A model generated the notes under the pieces. The model was not told the origin of the DNA. It did not search any database and saw only the letters and a list, made by a program, of their open reading frames with translations. DNA of 63,835 nucleotides from Bacillota bacterium (GTDB taxonomy: Bacteria > Bacillota > UBA4882 > UBA10575), in the NCBI GenBank assembly GCA_029782135.1, contig JAKOVI010000119.1:1-63835 (forward strand), in the 5' to 3' direction. Position numbers and translations under genes: made by a program. Shown here one piece after another: positions 36,699-45,876 of the stretch; positions within the stretch are counted from its first letter, which is position 1; every line of letters starts with the position of its first letter.

Positions 36699-37298
36699 TC
36701 AACGTCCCCGGCTTTTCAGTAAAGTCTTCACCTGACTTTTTAAGTCGGCGATCGTTCCTTCATTGTAAATCACGGCATCGGCCCGGGCAAGCTTTTCGGC
36801 GAGCGGCATCTGCGCCTGCATCCGGCGCTCCGCCTCCGCCGGGGTCAGTCCATCCCGCGCCATGATCCGTTGCCGCTGCGTCTGGGAAGAAGCCGTCACC
36901 ACCCAGACCTCGTCGACCTCTTCTTCCATCTTCGCTTCAAACAGCAAGGGCACTTCCAAGACAACATCCTGCCCTTTTGCCTTGTAGCCCTCAACCTCCG
37001 CCCGGATCTGCGCCTTAATCGCCGGATGCGTAATCTCCTCCAGCAACCGTCTCTTTTCCGGATCATTGAAGACGATCTTCCCGAGTCCCCGGCGGTCAAT
37101 CTCCCCGTCCGGTCTTAGAATATCCGGTCCGAAGGCCGTCAACACCTGCCGGTAAACTTCCGTCCCCGGTCTGAGCAGTTGGTGGGCAATCTGATCGGCA
37201 TCAATCACCGGTAAGCCCACTTCCTTGAGGATTGAAGCCACCGTCGATTTCCCGGTCCCAACCCCGCCGGTCAACCCGATCACCAAACTCTTCCTCAT
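36699..37298 (-). CDS. coaE: Dephospho-CoA kinase
   Basis: Last step of coenzyme A synthesis. 199 residues. P-loop GLTGGVGTGKSTVAS near the N-terminus, then DADQIAHQLLRPG, the LID/CoA-binding segment EITHPAIKAQIRAEV and VLEVPLLFEAKMEEEVDEVW, all CoaE signatures. GAAAGGAAG lies before the ATG. It is in a housekeeping run with polA and mutM. Confidence 0.95.
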   Translation of the reverse strand: MRKSLVIGLTGGVGTGKSTVASILKEVGLPVIDADQIAHQLLRPGTEVYRQVLTAFGPDILRPDGEIDRRGLGKIVFNDPEKRRLLEEITHPAIKAQIRAEVEGYKAKGQDVVLEVPLLFEAKMEEEVDEVWVVTASSQTQRQRIMARDGLTPAEAERRMQAQMPLAEKLARADAVIYNEGTIADLKSQVKTLLKSRGR

Positions 37299-37365
37299 CC
37301 GGTTCTTCCTTTCCCGTTTCTCGTCATTGTCCGCTCATCCTCAGAGTTAGACAGCCTTTACTAGT

Positions 37366-37427
37366 AGCTTTAGAATACTCCAAGAAATTCGCCGGAACAA
37401 GGAAACACCATTCCGCTCCGGCCGAAG
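37366..37427 (-). repeat. Dispersed repeat copy B, directly behind mutM
   Basis: About 62 bp related to the copy at 47783-47843, sharing for example AGCTTTAGAATACTC and GAAATTC, with CACCATTCCGCTCCGG versus TACCATTCTGCCCCGG. It ends ten bases from the mutM stop. See findings. Confidence 0.7.
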
Positions 37428-37436
37428 AACAAGGAC

Positions 37437-38258
37437 CTATTGCTGACAATGCGGACAATAGTGCGTCCCCCGTCCGGCCACACGCGTATAGACCAGCTCC
37501 GTGCCGCACTTCCGGCAGGGCTCCCGTTTCCGTCCATAAACCTGTAAATAAACCTGATGATACCCTTTCTCGCCAAGCCCGTCCACATAATCACGCTGCG
37601 AGGTCCCGCGGTGCCCGATACTGTCGTTCAAGACCGTAATCATACTCTCATAAATCTTCTCCCATTCCCTCGCACTAATCGCGTTTGCCGGCCGCTCCGG
37701 CCGCACCCCGGCCAAAAACAAGGTCTCATCGGCATAGATATTCCCCAGTCCGGCCAACACCTCTTGGTCGAGAAGCAGCCCTTTGACCGGGCCTTTCCGC
37801 CGGGCAGCCGCGGTTTGCCAGCGGGCCAGCACTTCTGCTTTCGGCGTGGTCAGCGGTTCCGGCCCCAGTTTACGCAAGCCGACCGGGGGTTCTGACGGCG
37901 CATGATAGACGACCGTCCCGAACTTCCGCGGATCGACAAAGCGCAAGCTATTCCCGTCGGTGAAAGTAATGCTCAGGGTCGTATGCTTTTCGAGCGGTGC
38001 GGACACCGGCATAAACACCAGTCTTCCGGCCATTCTTAAATGAAAAGTCACCCGCTGCCCGTCATCCAACTGGAGAGTCAGATATTTCCCCCGGCGCTCG
38101 ATCTCCACAATCTCCCGGCCCGGCAAGCCGTCACGCAACTTCCCCGGGGAAGGTTTCACCGCTTTTTCCAGATAAACCTCAACTGCTTCGATTTTTTTCC
38201 CTGTCAATAAAGGCAAAAGCGAACGTCGAATCGTTTCCACTTCTGGTAATTCCGGCAT
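37437..38258 (-). CDS. mutM: Formamidopyrimidine-DNA glycosylase
   Basis: Removes 8-oxoguanine and ring-opened purines and nicks the abasic site. 273 residues. The N-terminus MPELPEVETIRRSL carries the catalytic Pro2 and Glu3. The HhH region is followed by a C-terminal zinc finger (CRKCGTELVYTRVAGRGTHY then CPHCQQ). The ATG shares one base with the polA stop (TAATG), so it is coupled to polA. Confidence 0.97.
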   Translation of the reverse strand: MPELPEVETIRRSLLPLLTGKKIEAVEVYLEKAVKPSPGKLRDGLPGREIVEIERRGKYLTLQLDDGQRVTFHLRMAGRLVFMPVSAPLEKHTTLSITFTDGNSLRFVDPRKFGTVVYHAPSEPPVGLRKLGPEPLTTPKAEVLARWQTAAARRKGPVKGLLLDQEVLAGLGNIYADETLFLAGVRPERPANAISAREWEKIYESMITVLNDSIGHRGTSQRDYVDGLGEKGYHQVYLQVYGRKREPCRKCGTELVYTRVAGRGTHYCPHCQQ

Positions 38259-40936
38259 TAAGTCAAGTCACCCCAGTTCTCTCCAGATTTGACATCAACC
38301 CGTAATGGGACCTTTAATTCATAAGCCTTTTCCATCTCCTCCCGGAGAACCTGCGCCGCCGCCGGCAAGGCTTCCATGTCCACCTCAACCAGCAATTCGT
38401 CATGGACCTGAAGAAGCAGGGCCGCCGGGATCTTCTCCCGCTGCAACCGCGCGTACACCCGGACCATCGCCAATTTGATCAGATCGGCGGCTGACCCCTG
38501 AATGGGGGTATTCCGCGCCATCCGCTCGGCAAAGGAACGCCGCTGAAAATTCCGGGAAGTTAAATCCGGTAAATAGCGCCGGCGGTTCATAATCGTCGTC
38601 ACGTACCCGTCCTCCCGCGCCCGGGCGATTAAGCCTTCCAGGTATGATTTGACTCCTTCGTACTTCCGGAAATAGGCCTCGATAAACGCTTCCGCTTCCT
38701 TCCGCGTCACCCCGGTCCCCTTCGACAGCCCGAAACCGCTAATCCCGTAGATAATCCCGAAATTCACCGCTTTGGCGCGGTCTCTCAATTCTTCGCTGAC
38801 CAGTTCCGGGGGGAGATTAAAGATCTCCGCGGCGGTGCGCCGGTGAATATCCTCCTCGGCATGGAAGGCGGCAATCAATTTTTCATCCCCGGCCAGGTGG
38901 GCCATGATCCTTAACTCAATCTGGGAATAGTCCGCGGATAAAAAGACCCGTTCGCGGTTTTCCGGGATAAAACACCGCCTGATCTCCTTGCCTTCCACCA
39001 TCCGCACCGGAATGTTTTGCAGGTTCGGATCGGTACTGCTCAGCCGTCCCGTCGCCGTCACCGCCTGGTTAAAAGTGGTATGAATCCGGTAAGCGGGGGG
39101 CTTCGCCAGGGTCAACAGCGCCTCCACATAGGTAGAATTCAGTTTCATCAGTCCCCGATGCTCCAAGACCTTTTGAACCAGCGGATGCCGGTCGGCCAGC
39201 GCCTCCAGCACCTCGGCATCGGTTGAATAACCGGTCTTCGTCTTTTTCTGCACCGGCAAGCCCAAACGTTCAAAGAGGATCGTCCCCAGTTGTTTCGGGG
39301 AGGAGATATTAAACTCTTCGCCGGCCAGCGCGTAGATCTCCGTCTCCAACTGAGCCAGCTTCCGGGTGTATTTTTCCTTTAAAGAATGCAGGTGTTCCGG
39401 GCTAACCTTCACCCCGGTCTTCTCCATCGCAAAGAGGATGGAGAGGAGCGGCATCTCCACCTGGTAAAAGAGGTCTGCGACTCCTTCCGCTTTAATCCGC
39501 TCGGCCATCAGCGGATAGATCTTGACCAAGGCCGCCGTCCGTTGAGCACCGGCGGTGGCTGCCGCCTCACCCGCCCACGCGGCCGGCAGGGTATAAACAG
39601 TCTTCTTTTTTCCCTTCTCATCAACCAGGTCGGGGATCTCTACCTTCCCAAAGACCGCAGCCGCCCGTTCCAGATCGACCGACCCCTGGCCACCGCTGAG
39701 CAGATAGGCGCCGAGCATCGCGTCGAAGTGCAGCCCCTCCAGCCGCGCCCGGTAATGATCGGCCAGGATCATCTGGGTTTTCCCGTCATGACAAAGCTTC
39801 GGCGCCTGAGCATCGGTCAACCACCGGACTAAAGGAGCAGGGAGAGACTCCGCTTCCGGCGCCAACGGGAGATAACAATGCTCCGCCGGGGATTTGGAGA
39901 AGGCAACCCCAACGGCTTGTCCACTCTCCCAGTTGACGGTGGTCGCCAGAAACTGGAGCGCCACCGGGGTCTCCGCACTTCCTTCCAGGAAAGCCGGCAA
40001 CGCTTCCGCGTCGATCATCTTCACCTCGGGGCGGAGCGCTTCCCCGACCTCGACCCGGGTTTCGGCTTTGGCCGGCAGGATTTTCCGGAGTAAACTCCTG
40101 AATTCCAGTTTTTCAAAGAGCGGTACCAGGCGCTCCTCATAAGACTCCGGGAGCCGGCAGTCTTCCGGGGAGACGGGCAGCTTAAGATCACATTTGATTG
40201 TTACCAGTTCCGCCCATTGTTTGACCGCCTCGCGGTGGGTCTTGATTAAATCCCGGACTTTCGGATTGCCAATCTCCTCCACCCGCGTTAAAATCTCCGC
40301 CAGGCTGTTGAACTCCTGCAAGAGACTGACGGCGGTCTTCTCGCCAATCCCCGGCACTCCCGGGATATTATCCGCCGGATCACCCCGCAGAGCCTTATAG
40401 TCACGCCATTGGGCCGGGGTCAAGCCATATTTCTCCTGCAGATAAGCTGGATCAACCTTCACCAGATCGGTAATCCCGCGCAGGGTATAATAGATGCAGA
40501 CCCCGTCGGCGGCCAGTTGAAACGAATCCTTATCCCCGGTCACCACGCAGACCTGAAAGCCCTGCTTCTGAGCCTGACAGGCCATACTCCCAATCACATC
40601 GTCCGCCTCATACCCCTCGAGCCCCACCACCGGGACGCCGAGCCGTTCGTAAAACTCCTTGATATATGGGAGTTGGATCCGCAGATCATCATCCATCGGT
40701 TTTCTGGTCCCTTTATAATCGGTATAAGCTTCATGCCGGAAGGTCTTCCCCACATCCTCGGCGACCACCAAATAATCCGGATGCTCATCTTCGATCAGCC
40801 GCATGATCATCATCACCACGCCGTAAACAGCGCCGGTCGGCAGACCGCCCGACGTTTGAAACTCCCGTTGTTTCAGTGCGTGATAGGCGCGATGGGCCAA
40901 ACTGTGCCCATCAATAATGAACATCTTTTTCTTCAT
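38258..40936 (-). CDS. polA: DNA polymerase I
   Basis: 892 residues from the ATG at 40936. 5'-3' exonuclease/flap domain (FIIDGHSLAHRAYHALK; GYEADDVIGSMACQAQ; VVTGDKDSFQLAADG). The 3'-5' exonuclease-like middle domain lacks the catalytic DxE (VALQFLATTVNWESGQA at that place), so proofreading is probably lost, as in many Bacillota. Polymerase motifs: A in FLSADYSQIELRIMAHLAGD, B in RDRAKAVNFGIIYGISGFG, C in LLQVHDELLVEVD. The frame can be read to 41203 but that part overlaps the Kae1-like gene and has no support. GGGGG lies about ten bases before the chosen ATG. Confidence 0.96.
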   Translation of the reverse strand: MKKKMFIIDGHSLAHRAYHALKQREFQTSGGLPTGAVYGVVMMIMRLIEDEHPDYLVVAEDVGKTFRHEAYTDYKGTRKPMDDDLRIQLPYIKEFYERLGVPVVGLEGYEADDVIGSMACQAQKQGFQVCVVTGDKDSFQLAADGVCIYYTLRGITDLVKVDPAYLQEKYGLTPAQWRDYKALRGDPADNIPGVPGIGEKTAVSLLQEFNSLAEILTRVEEIGNPKVRDLIKTHREAVKQWAELVTIKCDLKLPVSPEDCRLPESYEERLVPLFEKLEFRSLLRKILPAKAETRVEVGEALRPEVKMIDAEALPAFLEGSAETPVALQFLATTVNWESGQAVGVAFSKSPAEHCYLPLAPEAESLPAPLVRWLTDAQAPKLCHDGKTQMILADHYRARLEGLHFDAMLGAYLLSGGQGSVDLERAAAVFGKVEIPDLVDEKGKKKTVYTLPAAWAGEAAATAGAQRTAALVKIYPLMAERIKAEGVADLFYQVEMPLLSILFAMEKTGVKVSPEHLHSLKEKYTRKLAQLETEIYALAGEEFNISSPKQLGTILFERLGLPVQKKTKTGYSTDAEVLEALADRHPLVQKVLEHRGLMKLNSTYVEALLTLAKPPAYRIHTTFNQAVTATGRLSSTDPNLQNIPVRMVEGKEIRRCFIPENRERVFLSADYSQIELRIMAHLAGDEKLIAAFHAEEDIHRRTAAEIFNLPPELVSEELRDRAKAVNFGIIYGISGFGLSKGTGVTRKEAEAFIEAYFRKYEGVKSYLEGLIARAREDGYVTTIMNRRRYLPDLTSRNFQRRSFAERMARNTPIQGSAADLIKLAMVRVYARLQREKIPAALLLQVHDELLVEVDMEALPAAAQVLREEMEKAYELKVPLRVDVKSGENWGDLT

Positions 40937-41948
40937 CGCCCGCATCCCCCTTTTCGCCACCGAACTTCCCGTCCCGGGCCAACAGGGCCAACCCCACGGC
41001 ATTATCCGCGGACAACTCCGGTTTCCCGAAGCAGACCTGAACTTCCGGCGCCGCCGCCCGGAAACGGGCCGCCAGTTCTCTCCGGAAAATGGAGTTGGCT
41101 GCCACACCGCCAAAGAGAAGAACCTGCTTACAGCCAGGCTCCTGCCCCTTTGCTTCCATTCCGGCCCGCAGCAAGCGGAAGATCGACTCCACCAAACAGT
41201 CAAAAACCGCCAACGCCAGGTCTTCCGGAGCGGGCTTCTGCTCCAGCAGGCGCAGCGCGGCCGAGGTCGGTCCGGAAAAACTTACCGCCAACCCGCGAAC
41301 GGCAACCGGCAAACGCAAGGTTGGTTCGCCCTTTAAGGCCAGCTGTTCGAGGTGCGGCCCGGCCGGGAACGGCAAGCCCAGGACAACACCGATCCGGTCG
41401 ACCATTTGGCCGGCATGCAGATCAGTCGTCCCGCCGAGCAATTCGACATGGAAACCAGCTCCCCGGCGCCGGATATACAGTAGTTCGGTCGTCCCCCCGG
41501 AAAGATGGACGCCTAAAAACTCCCGGCCTTCCAGCCCAGAGCCGTACAACGCCGCCCGCAGGTGACCTTCCTGGTGGGAAGAGGCCAACAACGGAACCTG
41601 GGCCGCCGCTGCCAGCGTCCGGGCAAAACCGGCACCGGCCAAAAAAACCGGAAGGTATGAACCGTCAACCGGCCGCGGTCGGGCCGCATAGGCGACCCCC
41701 AGGAGCGGGCGGCAAGGCGCCGCTTCTTCAATTAGGTCCGGAAGGTTCTTTAGATGCTGGAAAAGGGCTTCCGCTTGGCGAAGCCCTTTTTCTCCAGGTT
41801 TTACAGTTAAAATCCGCCGTAGATCCTTAACGATCTTTCCCCCGCTATCCACCAGCCCCAGCGAAGTTGTATAGCAACTGGTATCAAGCCCTAAAAAATA
41901 GCCGGGGCCAGCCGGGGGTGTTCCCCGTTCAACGCACAAAGTTTCCAC
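40911..41948 (-). CDS. Kae1/TsaD-like M22-family protein (paralogue type)
   Basis: 345 residues of the ASKHA fold: FLGLDTSCYTTSLGLVDSGG at the start, the metal-binding HxxxH in LASSHQEGHLRAALYG, FLGVHLSGGTTELLYI and VLLFGGVAANSIFRRELAAR near the end. TsaD makes N6-threonylcarbamoyladenosine in tRNA, but canonical TsaD begins near GIETSCDET. Here the second motif reads TSCYTTS, so this is probably the clostridial M22 paralogue of unknown function. A true tsaD should exist elsewhere. The start is uncertain (GTG at 41948). Its end overlaps the polA start by 26 bases. Confidence 0.8.
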   Translation of the reverse strand: METLCVERGTPPAGPGYFLGLDTSCYTTSLGLVDSGGKIVKDLRRILTVKPGEKGLRQAEALFQHLKNLPDLIEEAAPCRPLLGVAYAARPRPVDGSYLPVFLAGAGFARTLAAAAQVPLLASSHQEGHLRAALYGSGLEGREFLGVHLSGGTTELLYIRRRGAGFHVELLGGTTDLHAGQMVDRIGVVLGLPFPAGPHLEQLALKGEPTLRLPVAVRGLAVSFSGPTSAALRLLEQKPAPEDLALAVFDCLVESIFRLLRAGMEAKGQEPGCKQVLLFGGVAANSIFRRELAARFRAAAPEVQVCFGKPELSADNAVGLALLARDGKFGGEKGDAGDEEKDVHY

Positions 41949-42035
41949 CCCAAACTTGACTGGTCAGCGCACACCACGCCCAGCGTCCGCCGGCCGAATC
42001 CGGAATTACAGCGCGGGATACGCAACCAAACCAAC

Positions 42036-42494
42036 TTAGCTCTCCTCGTCCTCCGGTCCGGCGCCGGCCGTGGTCTGCACTCCGGCCAAGTTACGGAATT
42101 CGTTGATGATCGTGCCCAGAACTCCGTTGACAAACTTGCCGGAATCATCTTCCCCGTACCGTTTCGCCAATTCGACCGCTTCGTTCACCGTTACTTCCAC
42201 CGGAATATCGGAGCGGTATAGCAACTCGTACACGGCCAGGCGGAGAATATTCCGGTCCGTACTGGCCATCCGGACGAGCGGCCACTCTACTGAATAGTGG
42301 GTCAAGACCCGGTCGATCTCCGTCCGGTGCTCCTGCGCCCCCTGGACGAGCTCAGCCAAAAAACCACGCGCATCGGCAGAAAGTTCTTCATTCTCCGCTA
42401 AAATCCGCTTCAGCGCCTCCTCCCAGGGGACACGCCCCAGATCAACCTGGAATAAGACCAAAAATGCTAGTTCCCTCGCCTGCCGTCTACTCAT
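42036..42494 (-). CDS. nusB: Transcription antitermination factor NusB
   Basis: 152 residues from the ATG at 42494 (GGAGG nine bases upstream). All-helical NusB fold: SRRQARELAFLVLFQVDLG, then the C-terminal IPVEVTVNEAVELAKRYGED and SGKFVNGVLGTI. Binds boxA RNA with S10 in rRNA antitermination. The association with the Asp23 cluster upstream is common in Clostridia. Confidence 0.96.
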   Translation of the reverse strand: MSRRQARELAFLVLFQVDLGRVPWEEALKRILAENEELSADARGFLAELVQGAQEHRTEIDRVLTHYSVEWPLVRMASTDRNILRLAVYELLYRSDIPVEVTVNEAVELAKRYGEDDSGKFVNGVLGTIINEFRNLAGVQTTAGAGPEDEES

Positions 42495-42529
42495 GAAGAA
42501 CAACCTCCGGCGCGAACCGGCGCCGCCAT

Positions 42530-42769
42530 CTACTTAAGTCGTTGCCGGAACAGGTAGTTTTTAATTTTGCTGATATAATTCTCTTCACCATCTGCTTTCC
42601 TTCCAACGGTATATCCTACGACAACGCAAAGTAAAAAGGATAAAGCCTTCAGCCAACCCAGCCAGAGCACAAAGAGTCCGGTGAGAAAGCCGAGCGCCGT
42701 CCAGCAGATCCGTCCTTTATAGGTAAGGAGTAAGGTTAGTAGTTGATGATCAGGTCTTTCTTCCATCAT
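42530..42769 (-). CDS. DUF2273 small membrane protein
   Basis: 79 residues with one long or two short membrane segments (ICWTALGFLTGLFVLWLGWL, ALSFLLCVVVGYTVG) and a basic tail. DUF2273 proteins regularly accompany Asp23 and AmaP. Their role is unknown, probably part of the envelope-stress complex. AAAGGAGG precedes the ATG. It follows amaP by ten bases. Confidence 0.88.
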   Translation of the reverse strand: MMEERPDHQLLTLLLTYKGRICWTALGFLTGLFVLWLGWLKALSFLLCVVVGYTVGRKADGEENYISKIKNYLFRQRLK

Positions 42770-42779
42770 CCACCCTCCT

Positions 42780-43313
42780 TTATTCTACCCGTGAGCGCGG
42801 CTCAGCCGTAACCCGCACCACCGTTACTTCGGTCTTGCTGACCGGAACCCCGATGGTCTCCCGGATATAACTGCCCAACTGCTCCCGGATCTCCTGGATC
42901 AACTGGGGAATATTTAAATCCGGATTACTGACAATCTCCACTTGGAATTTTAACCCCTCGGTTTCAGCCAGGACGTCAACCTCTGCTTCCTTCACCCCGT
43001 TAATCCGTTTTACCGCCCGTAAAGCCAAAGCCTGAACAGCACTGGTGGCAATGCGAATCTCACCCAGTTCAGTCTCATGAATAATCGTCGGCAATAATTT
43101 CTTCGTATGAATACCGGCCATCCAGAGCAGCAGGAAGAGAAGGAAAAAGAAGAGAAACCCCACAAGCTTTGCGATCTTCGTTTCTTCCGAGTCGGTCAAG
43201 AGGGAAGTAACCCGTAAAAAGTCTTCACCCAACAATAAACCGAAGAAGACAACGGCAATCAGTAACATCACCAAGGAACCAAAGATCGTTACCACCCGGT
43301 AAGAAATTCGCAT
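42780..43313 (-). CDS. amaP: Alkaline shock response membrane anchor protein AmaP
   Basis: 177 residues. Two N-terminal membrane segments (VTIFGSLVMLLIAVVFFGLL and LVGFLFFFLLFLLLWMAGIH) precede a cytoplasmic Asp23-like domain (GEIRIATSAVQALALRAVKR onwards). In S. aureus AmaP tethers Asp23 to the membrane. It lies between the asp23 and DUF2273 genes. Confidence 0.9.
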   Translation of the reverse strand: MRISYRVVTIFGSLVMLLIAVVFFGLLLGEDFLRVTSLLTDSEETKIAKLVGFLFFFLLFLLLWMAGIHTKKLLPTIIHETELGEIRIATSAVQALALRAVKRINGVKEAEVDVLAETEGLKFQVEIVSNPDLNIPQLIQEIREQLGSYIRETIGVPVSKTEVTVVRVTAEPRSRVE

Positions 43314-43339
43314 TTCGTTCTTCCCTTCCTTTCACCCGG

Positions 43340-43753
43340 TTATTTAACCCGTTTCTCCTTCTCCGTGGGGGCGGGCAACTCTTCCTGGCGAAACTCGACA
43401 CCTTGGATATGAACGTTCACCTCAACAACACTCAGCCCGGTCATACTCTCAATCGCCCGTTTTACATTCTCCTGGACCGCGACTGCAACTTCGGGGATTT
43501 TGGCTCCGTACTCCACAACAATGTAGAGATCGACCGCCGCTTCCTTCTCCCCGACCTCTACTTTAACCCCTTTGGCGAGGTTCTTCTTCTTGAGCAGTTC
43601 GGTGATGCCATCAACCATCCCGCCGCTCATCCCGTAGACGCCTTTAACCTCCATCGCTGCCAAACCAGCAATTACACCAACCACTTCATTGGCAATGCGA
43701 ATTGTCCCGTTCTTCTCGTTCCATTCTTGTTGCGGAAATAAATCTTTCGCCAA
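43340..43753 (-). CDS. Asp23/Gls24 family envelope stress protein
   Basis: 137 residues. The Asp23 signature is clear: GTIRIANEVVGVIAGLAAME, VKGVYGMSGG, VDLYIVVEYGAKIPEVAVAV and VEVNVHIQGVEF. Membrane-associated through AmaP in other Bacillota. The start is most likely TTG at 43753, since GGGGAGG is eight bases upstream. The GTG at 43762 lies inside that site. Confidence 0.92.
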   Translation of the reverse strand: MAKDLFPQQEWNEKNGTIRIANEVVGVIAGLAAMEVKGVYGMSGGMVDGITELLKKKNLAKGVKVEVGEKEAAVDLYIVVEYGAKIPEVAVAVQENVKRAIESMTGLSVVEVNVHIQGVEFRQEELPAPTEKEKRVK

Positions 43754-43800
43754 ACCTGGCACCTCCCCCTCATTAATTTAATTGATCCCCGCTTTTTAAT

Positions 43801-45156
43801 CTATTCAGAGTGCAATTCATTTATCAAGTTATTGATAAAATTCGTACTGACCTTTCCCTTCCGGAAAGCGGAATCGTACAGGATCTCCAGGTGGAAAAGG
43901 ATCGTTGACGGAATCCCGATGATCTCGAACTCTTCCAACGCCCGGATCATGCGGGCAATCGCCACATCGCGCGTCTCGCCCCAGGCGATTAATTTCGCGA
44001 TCATCGAATCGTAATACGGGCTGATCTCCGCCCCCGAGTAGGCGGCGCTGTCCACCCGGATGCCCGGCCCGCCCGGCGCATGGTAAAACTCAATCTTGCC
44101 GGGATGCGGAATGAAATTCTTCTCCGGATCCTCGGCATTGATCCGGCACTCAATCGCATGCCCGGAAAGTTTAATCTCCTCCTGCCGGAAAGGAAGCTTT
44201 TCCCCGGCCGCAATCAGGATCTGCTGTTTCACCAGGTCAATGCCGGTGACCATCTCCGTCACCGGATGTTCCACTTGAATCCTGGTGTTCATTTCCATAA
44301 AGTAAAACTGGTTATTCTCATCCAACAAAAATTCGATCGTCCCGGCATTCGTATAACCGACCGCCCGCGCGCCCTTCAGCGCCGCTTCGCCCAGAGCCCG
44401 GCGTAGTTCCGGCGTGATCCCTGGTGCCGGACTCTCCTCGAGAATCTTTTGGTGGCGGCGTTGGAGAGAACAGTCTCTTTCGCCGAGGTAAACCCCATTC
44501 CCATGTTCGTCGAAGAGGACCTGAATCTCAATATGCCGGGGATTTTCGATGTATTTTTCCATGTACACCTCAGGCTGGCCGAACGAGGTTTCCGCCTCCG
44601 CCTGCGCGGTCTGAATCGCCTGTTTTAATTTTTCTTCCTCGTAAACGACCCGCATTCCCCGGCCGCCGCCGCCGGCGGCTGCTTTAATGATCACCGGGTA
44701 ACCGATCTCGCGCGCCAGCCGGGTCGCTTCTTCCAATGAAGTCAACGGGCCGTCCGACCCCGGAATTACCGGAAGACCATGCTCCTTCATCAACTTCTTG
44801 GCCCGGGCTTTATCGCCCATCATCTCCATGACCTGCGCGGCCGGTCCAATGAATTTAATGTTGTGGGTCTCACAGATCTCAACAAACCGCGGGTTCTCAG
44901 CCAAAAAGCCGTATCCGGGGTGAATTGCGTCCACGCCGGTGATCGTCGCCGTACTGATCAGATTGATGATATTAAGATAACTCTTACTCGGGGAGGCTGG
45001 CCCGACACAGACGGCTTCGTCGGCGTACCGGAGATGTAAAGAATCCCGATCAGCCTCCGAATAGATCGCCACCGTGCTAATCCCAAGCTCTTTACAGGCC
45101 CGGATGACCCGTAAAGCGATTTCACCCCTGTTCGCCACAAGTATTTTCCGAAACAC
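43801..45156 (-). CDS. accC: Acetyl-CoA carboxylase, biotin carboxylase subunit
   Basis: 451 residues, the standard length. ATP-dependent carboxylation of the biotin on AccB. N-terminal [23 protein letters not shown]-grasp loop [37 protein letters not shown] and [20 protein letters not shown] are diagnostic. The start is GTG at 45156 after GGAGG. It follows accB by 24 bases. Confidence 0.97.
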   Translation of the reverse strand: MFRKILVANRGEIALRVIRACKELGISTVAIYSEADRDSLHLRYADEAVCVGPASPSKSYLNIINLISTATITGVDAIHPGYGFLAENPRFVEICETHNIKFIGPAAQVMEMMGDKARAKKLMKEHGLPVIPGSDGPLTSLEEATRLAREIGYPVIIKAAAGGGGRGMRVVYEEEKLKQAIQTAQAEAETSFGQPEVYMEKYIENPRHIEIQVLFDEHGNGVYLGERDCSLQRRHQKILEESPAPGITPELRRALGEAALKGARAVGYTNAGTIEFLLDENNQFYFMEMNTRIQVEHPVTEMVTGIDLVKQQILIAAGEKLPFRQEEIKLSGHAIECRINAEDPEKNFIPHPGKIEFYHAPGGPGIRVDSAAYSGAEISPYYDSMIAKLIAWGETRDVAIARMIRALEEFEIIGIPSTILFHLEILYDSAFRKGKVSTNFINNLINELHSE

Positions 45157-45180
45157 CTGCTACACCTCCGGCTGTTTCTG

Positions 45181-45666
45181 TTAGAGTTTTTCAACAAAAA
45201 ACAGGGGTTGTCCATATTCAACCGGTTGGGCATCCGCGACTAACACTTCAAGGATCTTCGCCCGGACAGGACATTCGATCTCATTCATCACTTTCATTGC
45301 TTCAATAATACACAGCGTCTGGCCGGGTTCAACCGTTTGACCCGCTGTGACAAAGGGATCTTCCCCCGGAGCTGGCGCCCGGTAGAAGGTGCCGACAATC
45401 TCCGCCTGGATATACATTTGGTTTGGACCCAAGACCCGTTCGGTTTCTTCCGCGTGTTTCTCCAAGGCCGGCGGTTTAATCTCCGCCCCCTCAGCCTTCG
45501 GGGCAGCGACGGGCACCGCGGTCGGGGTGACGGTCACCACCGGCTGAACCGCTCCGGAAAAACCTTTTTTGATCACGATTTTGGTACCGTTACTTTCTAA
45601 GTTTAATTCAGTGATATCCGTTTCGACCAGCATCATCATTAATTCCTTAATATCTTTTATGTCCAT
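45181..45666 (-). CDS. accB: Acetyl-CoA carboxylase, biotin carboxyl carrier protein
   Basis: 161 residues. N-terminal helical region (IKDIKELMMMLVETDITELN), a Pro/Ala-rich linker (about 45-80) and the biotinyl domain with the biotinylated lysine in CIIEAMKVMNEIECP. Carries CO2 between AccC and the carboxyltransferase. AAGGAGAGGAG precedes the ATG. Transcribed with accC. Confidence 0.96.
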   Translation of the reverse strand: MDIKDIKELMMMLVETDITELNLESNGTKIVIKKGFSGAVQPVVTVTPTAVPVAAPKAEGAEIKPPALEKHAEETERVLGPNQMYIQAEIVGTFYRAPAPGEDPFVTAGQTVEPGQTLCIIEAMKVMNEIECPVRAKILEVLVADAQPVEYGQPLFFVEKL

Positions 45667-45876
45667 GACTACTCCTCTCCTTAGCTAAGGAATTGCATAA
45701 TTCATTGGTGGAAGACTTGACGGCTGCCAAATCGATCTTGCCGTCACTATACAACTCCCTTCTTAGATAAACCAGATGAATTTATTTCACCATGCAACTA
45801 CTATTTTCCTCTTTTTTCTTCATTAATTTCATCTTAAACGCGGAAAAAACCTCAACTTTCGCGGCATCCTGGACAC
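45667..45876 (-). other. Intergenic region spoIIIAH-accB
   Basis: 210 bp between the end of the spoIIIA operon and accB. It contains an inverted repeat ATCCTGGA/TCCAGGAT (45866-45888) spanning the spoIIIAH stop, a possible stem in a terminator with a distant T run (45845-45850 on the minus strand). A TATAGT hexamer lies about 85 bp before accB, but no matching -35 was found. Confidence 0.35.

Noticed and set aside
40937-41203. Upstream extension of polA to 981 residues
   Set aside because: PolA begins normally at MKKKMFIIDGHS. The extra part overlaps the Kae1-like gene and has no similarity to PolA.
40409-41830. 473-codon plus-strand open frame
   Set aside because: It lies antisense to polA and the Kae1-like gene, both with clear motifs, and its translation is Pro/Arg/His-rich with no domain. 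It is a by-product of codon bias in G+C-rich genes.
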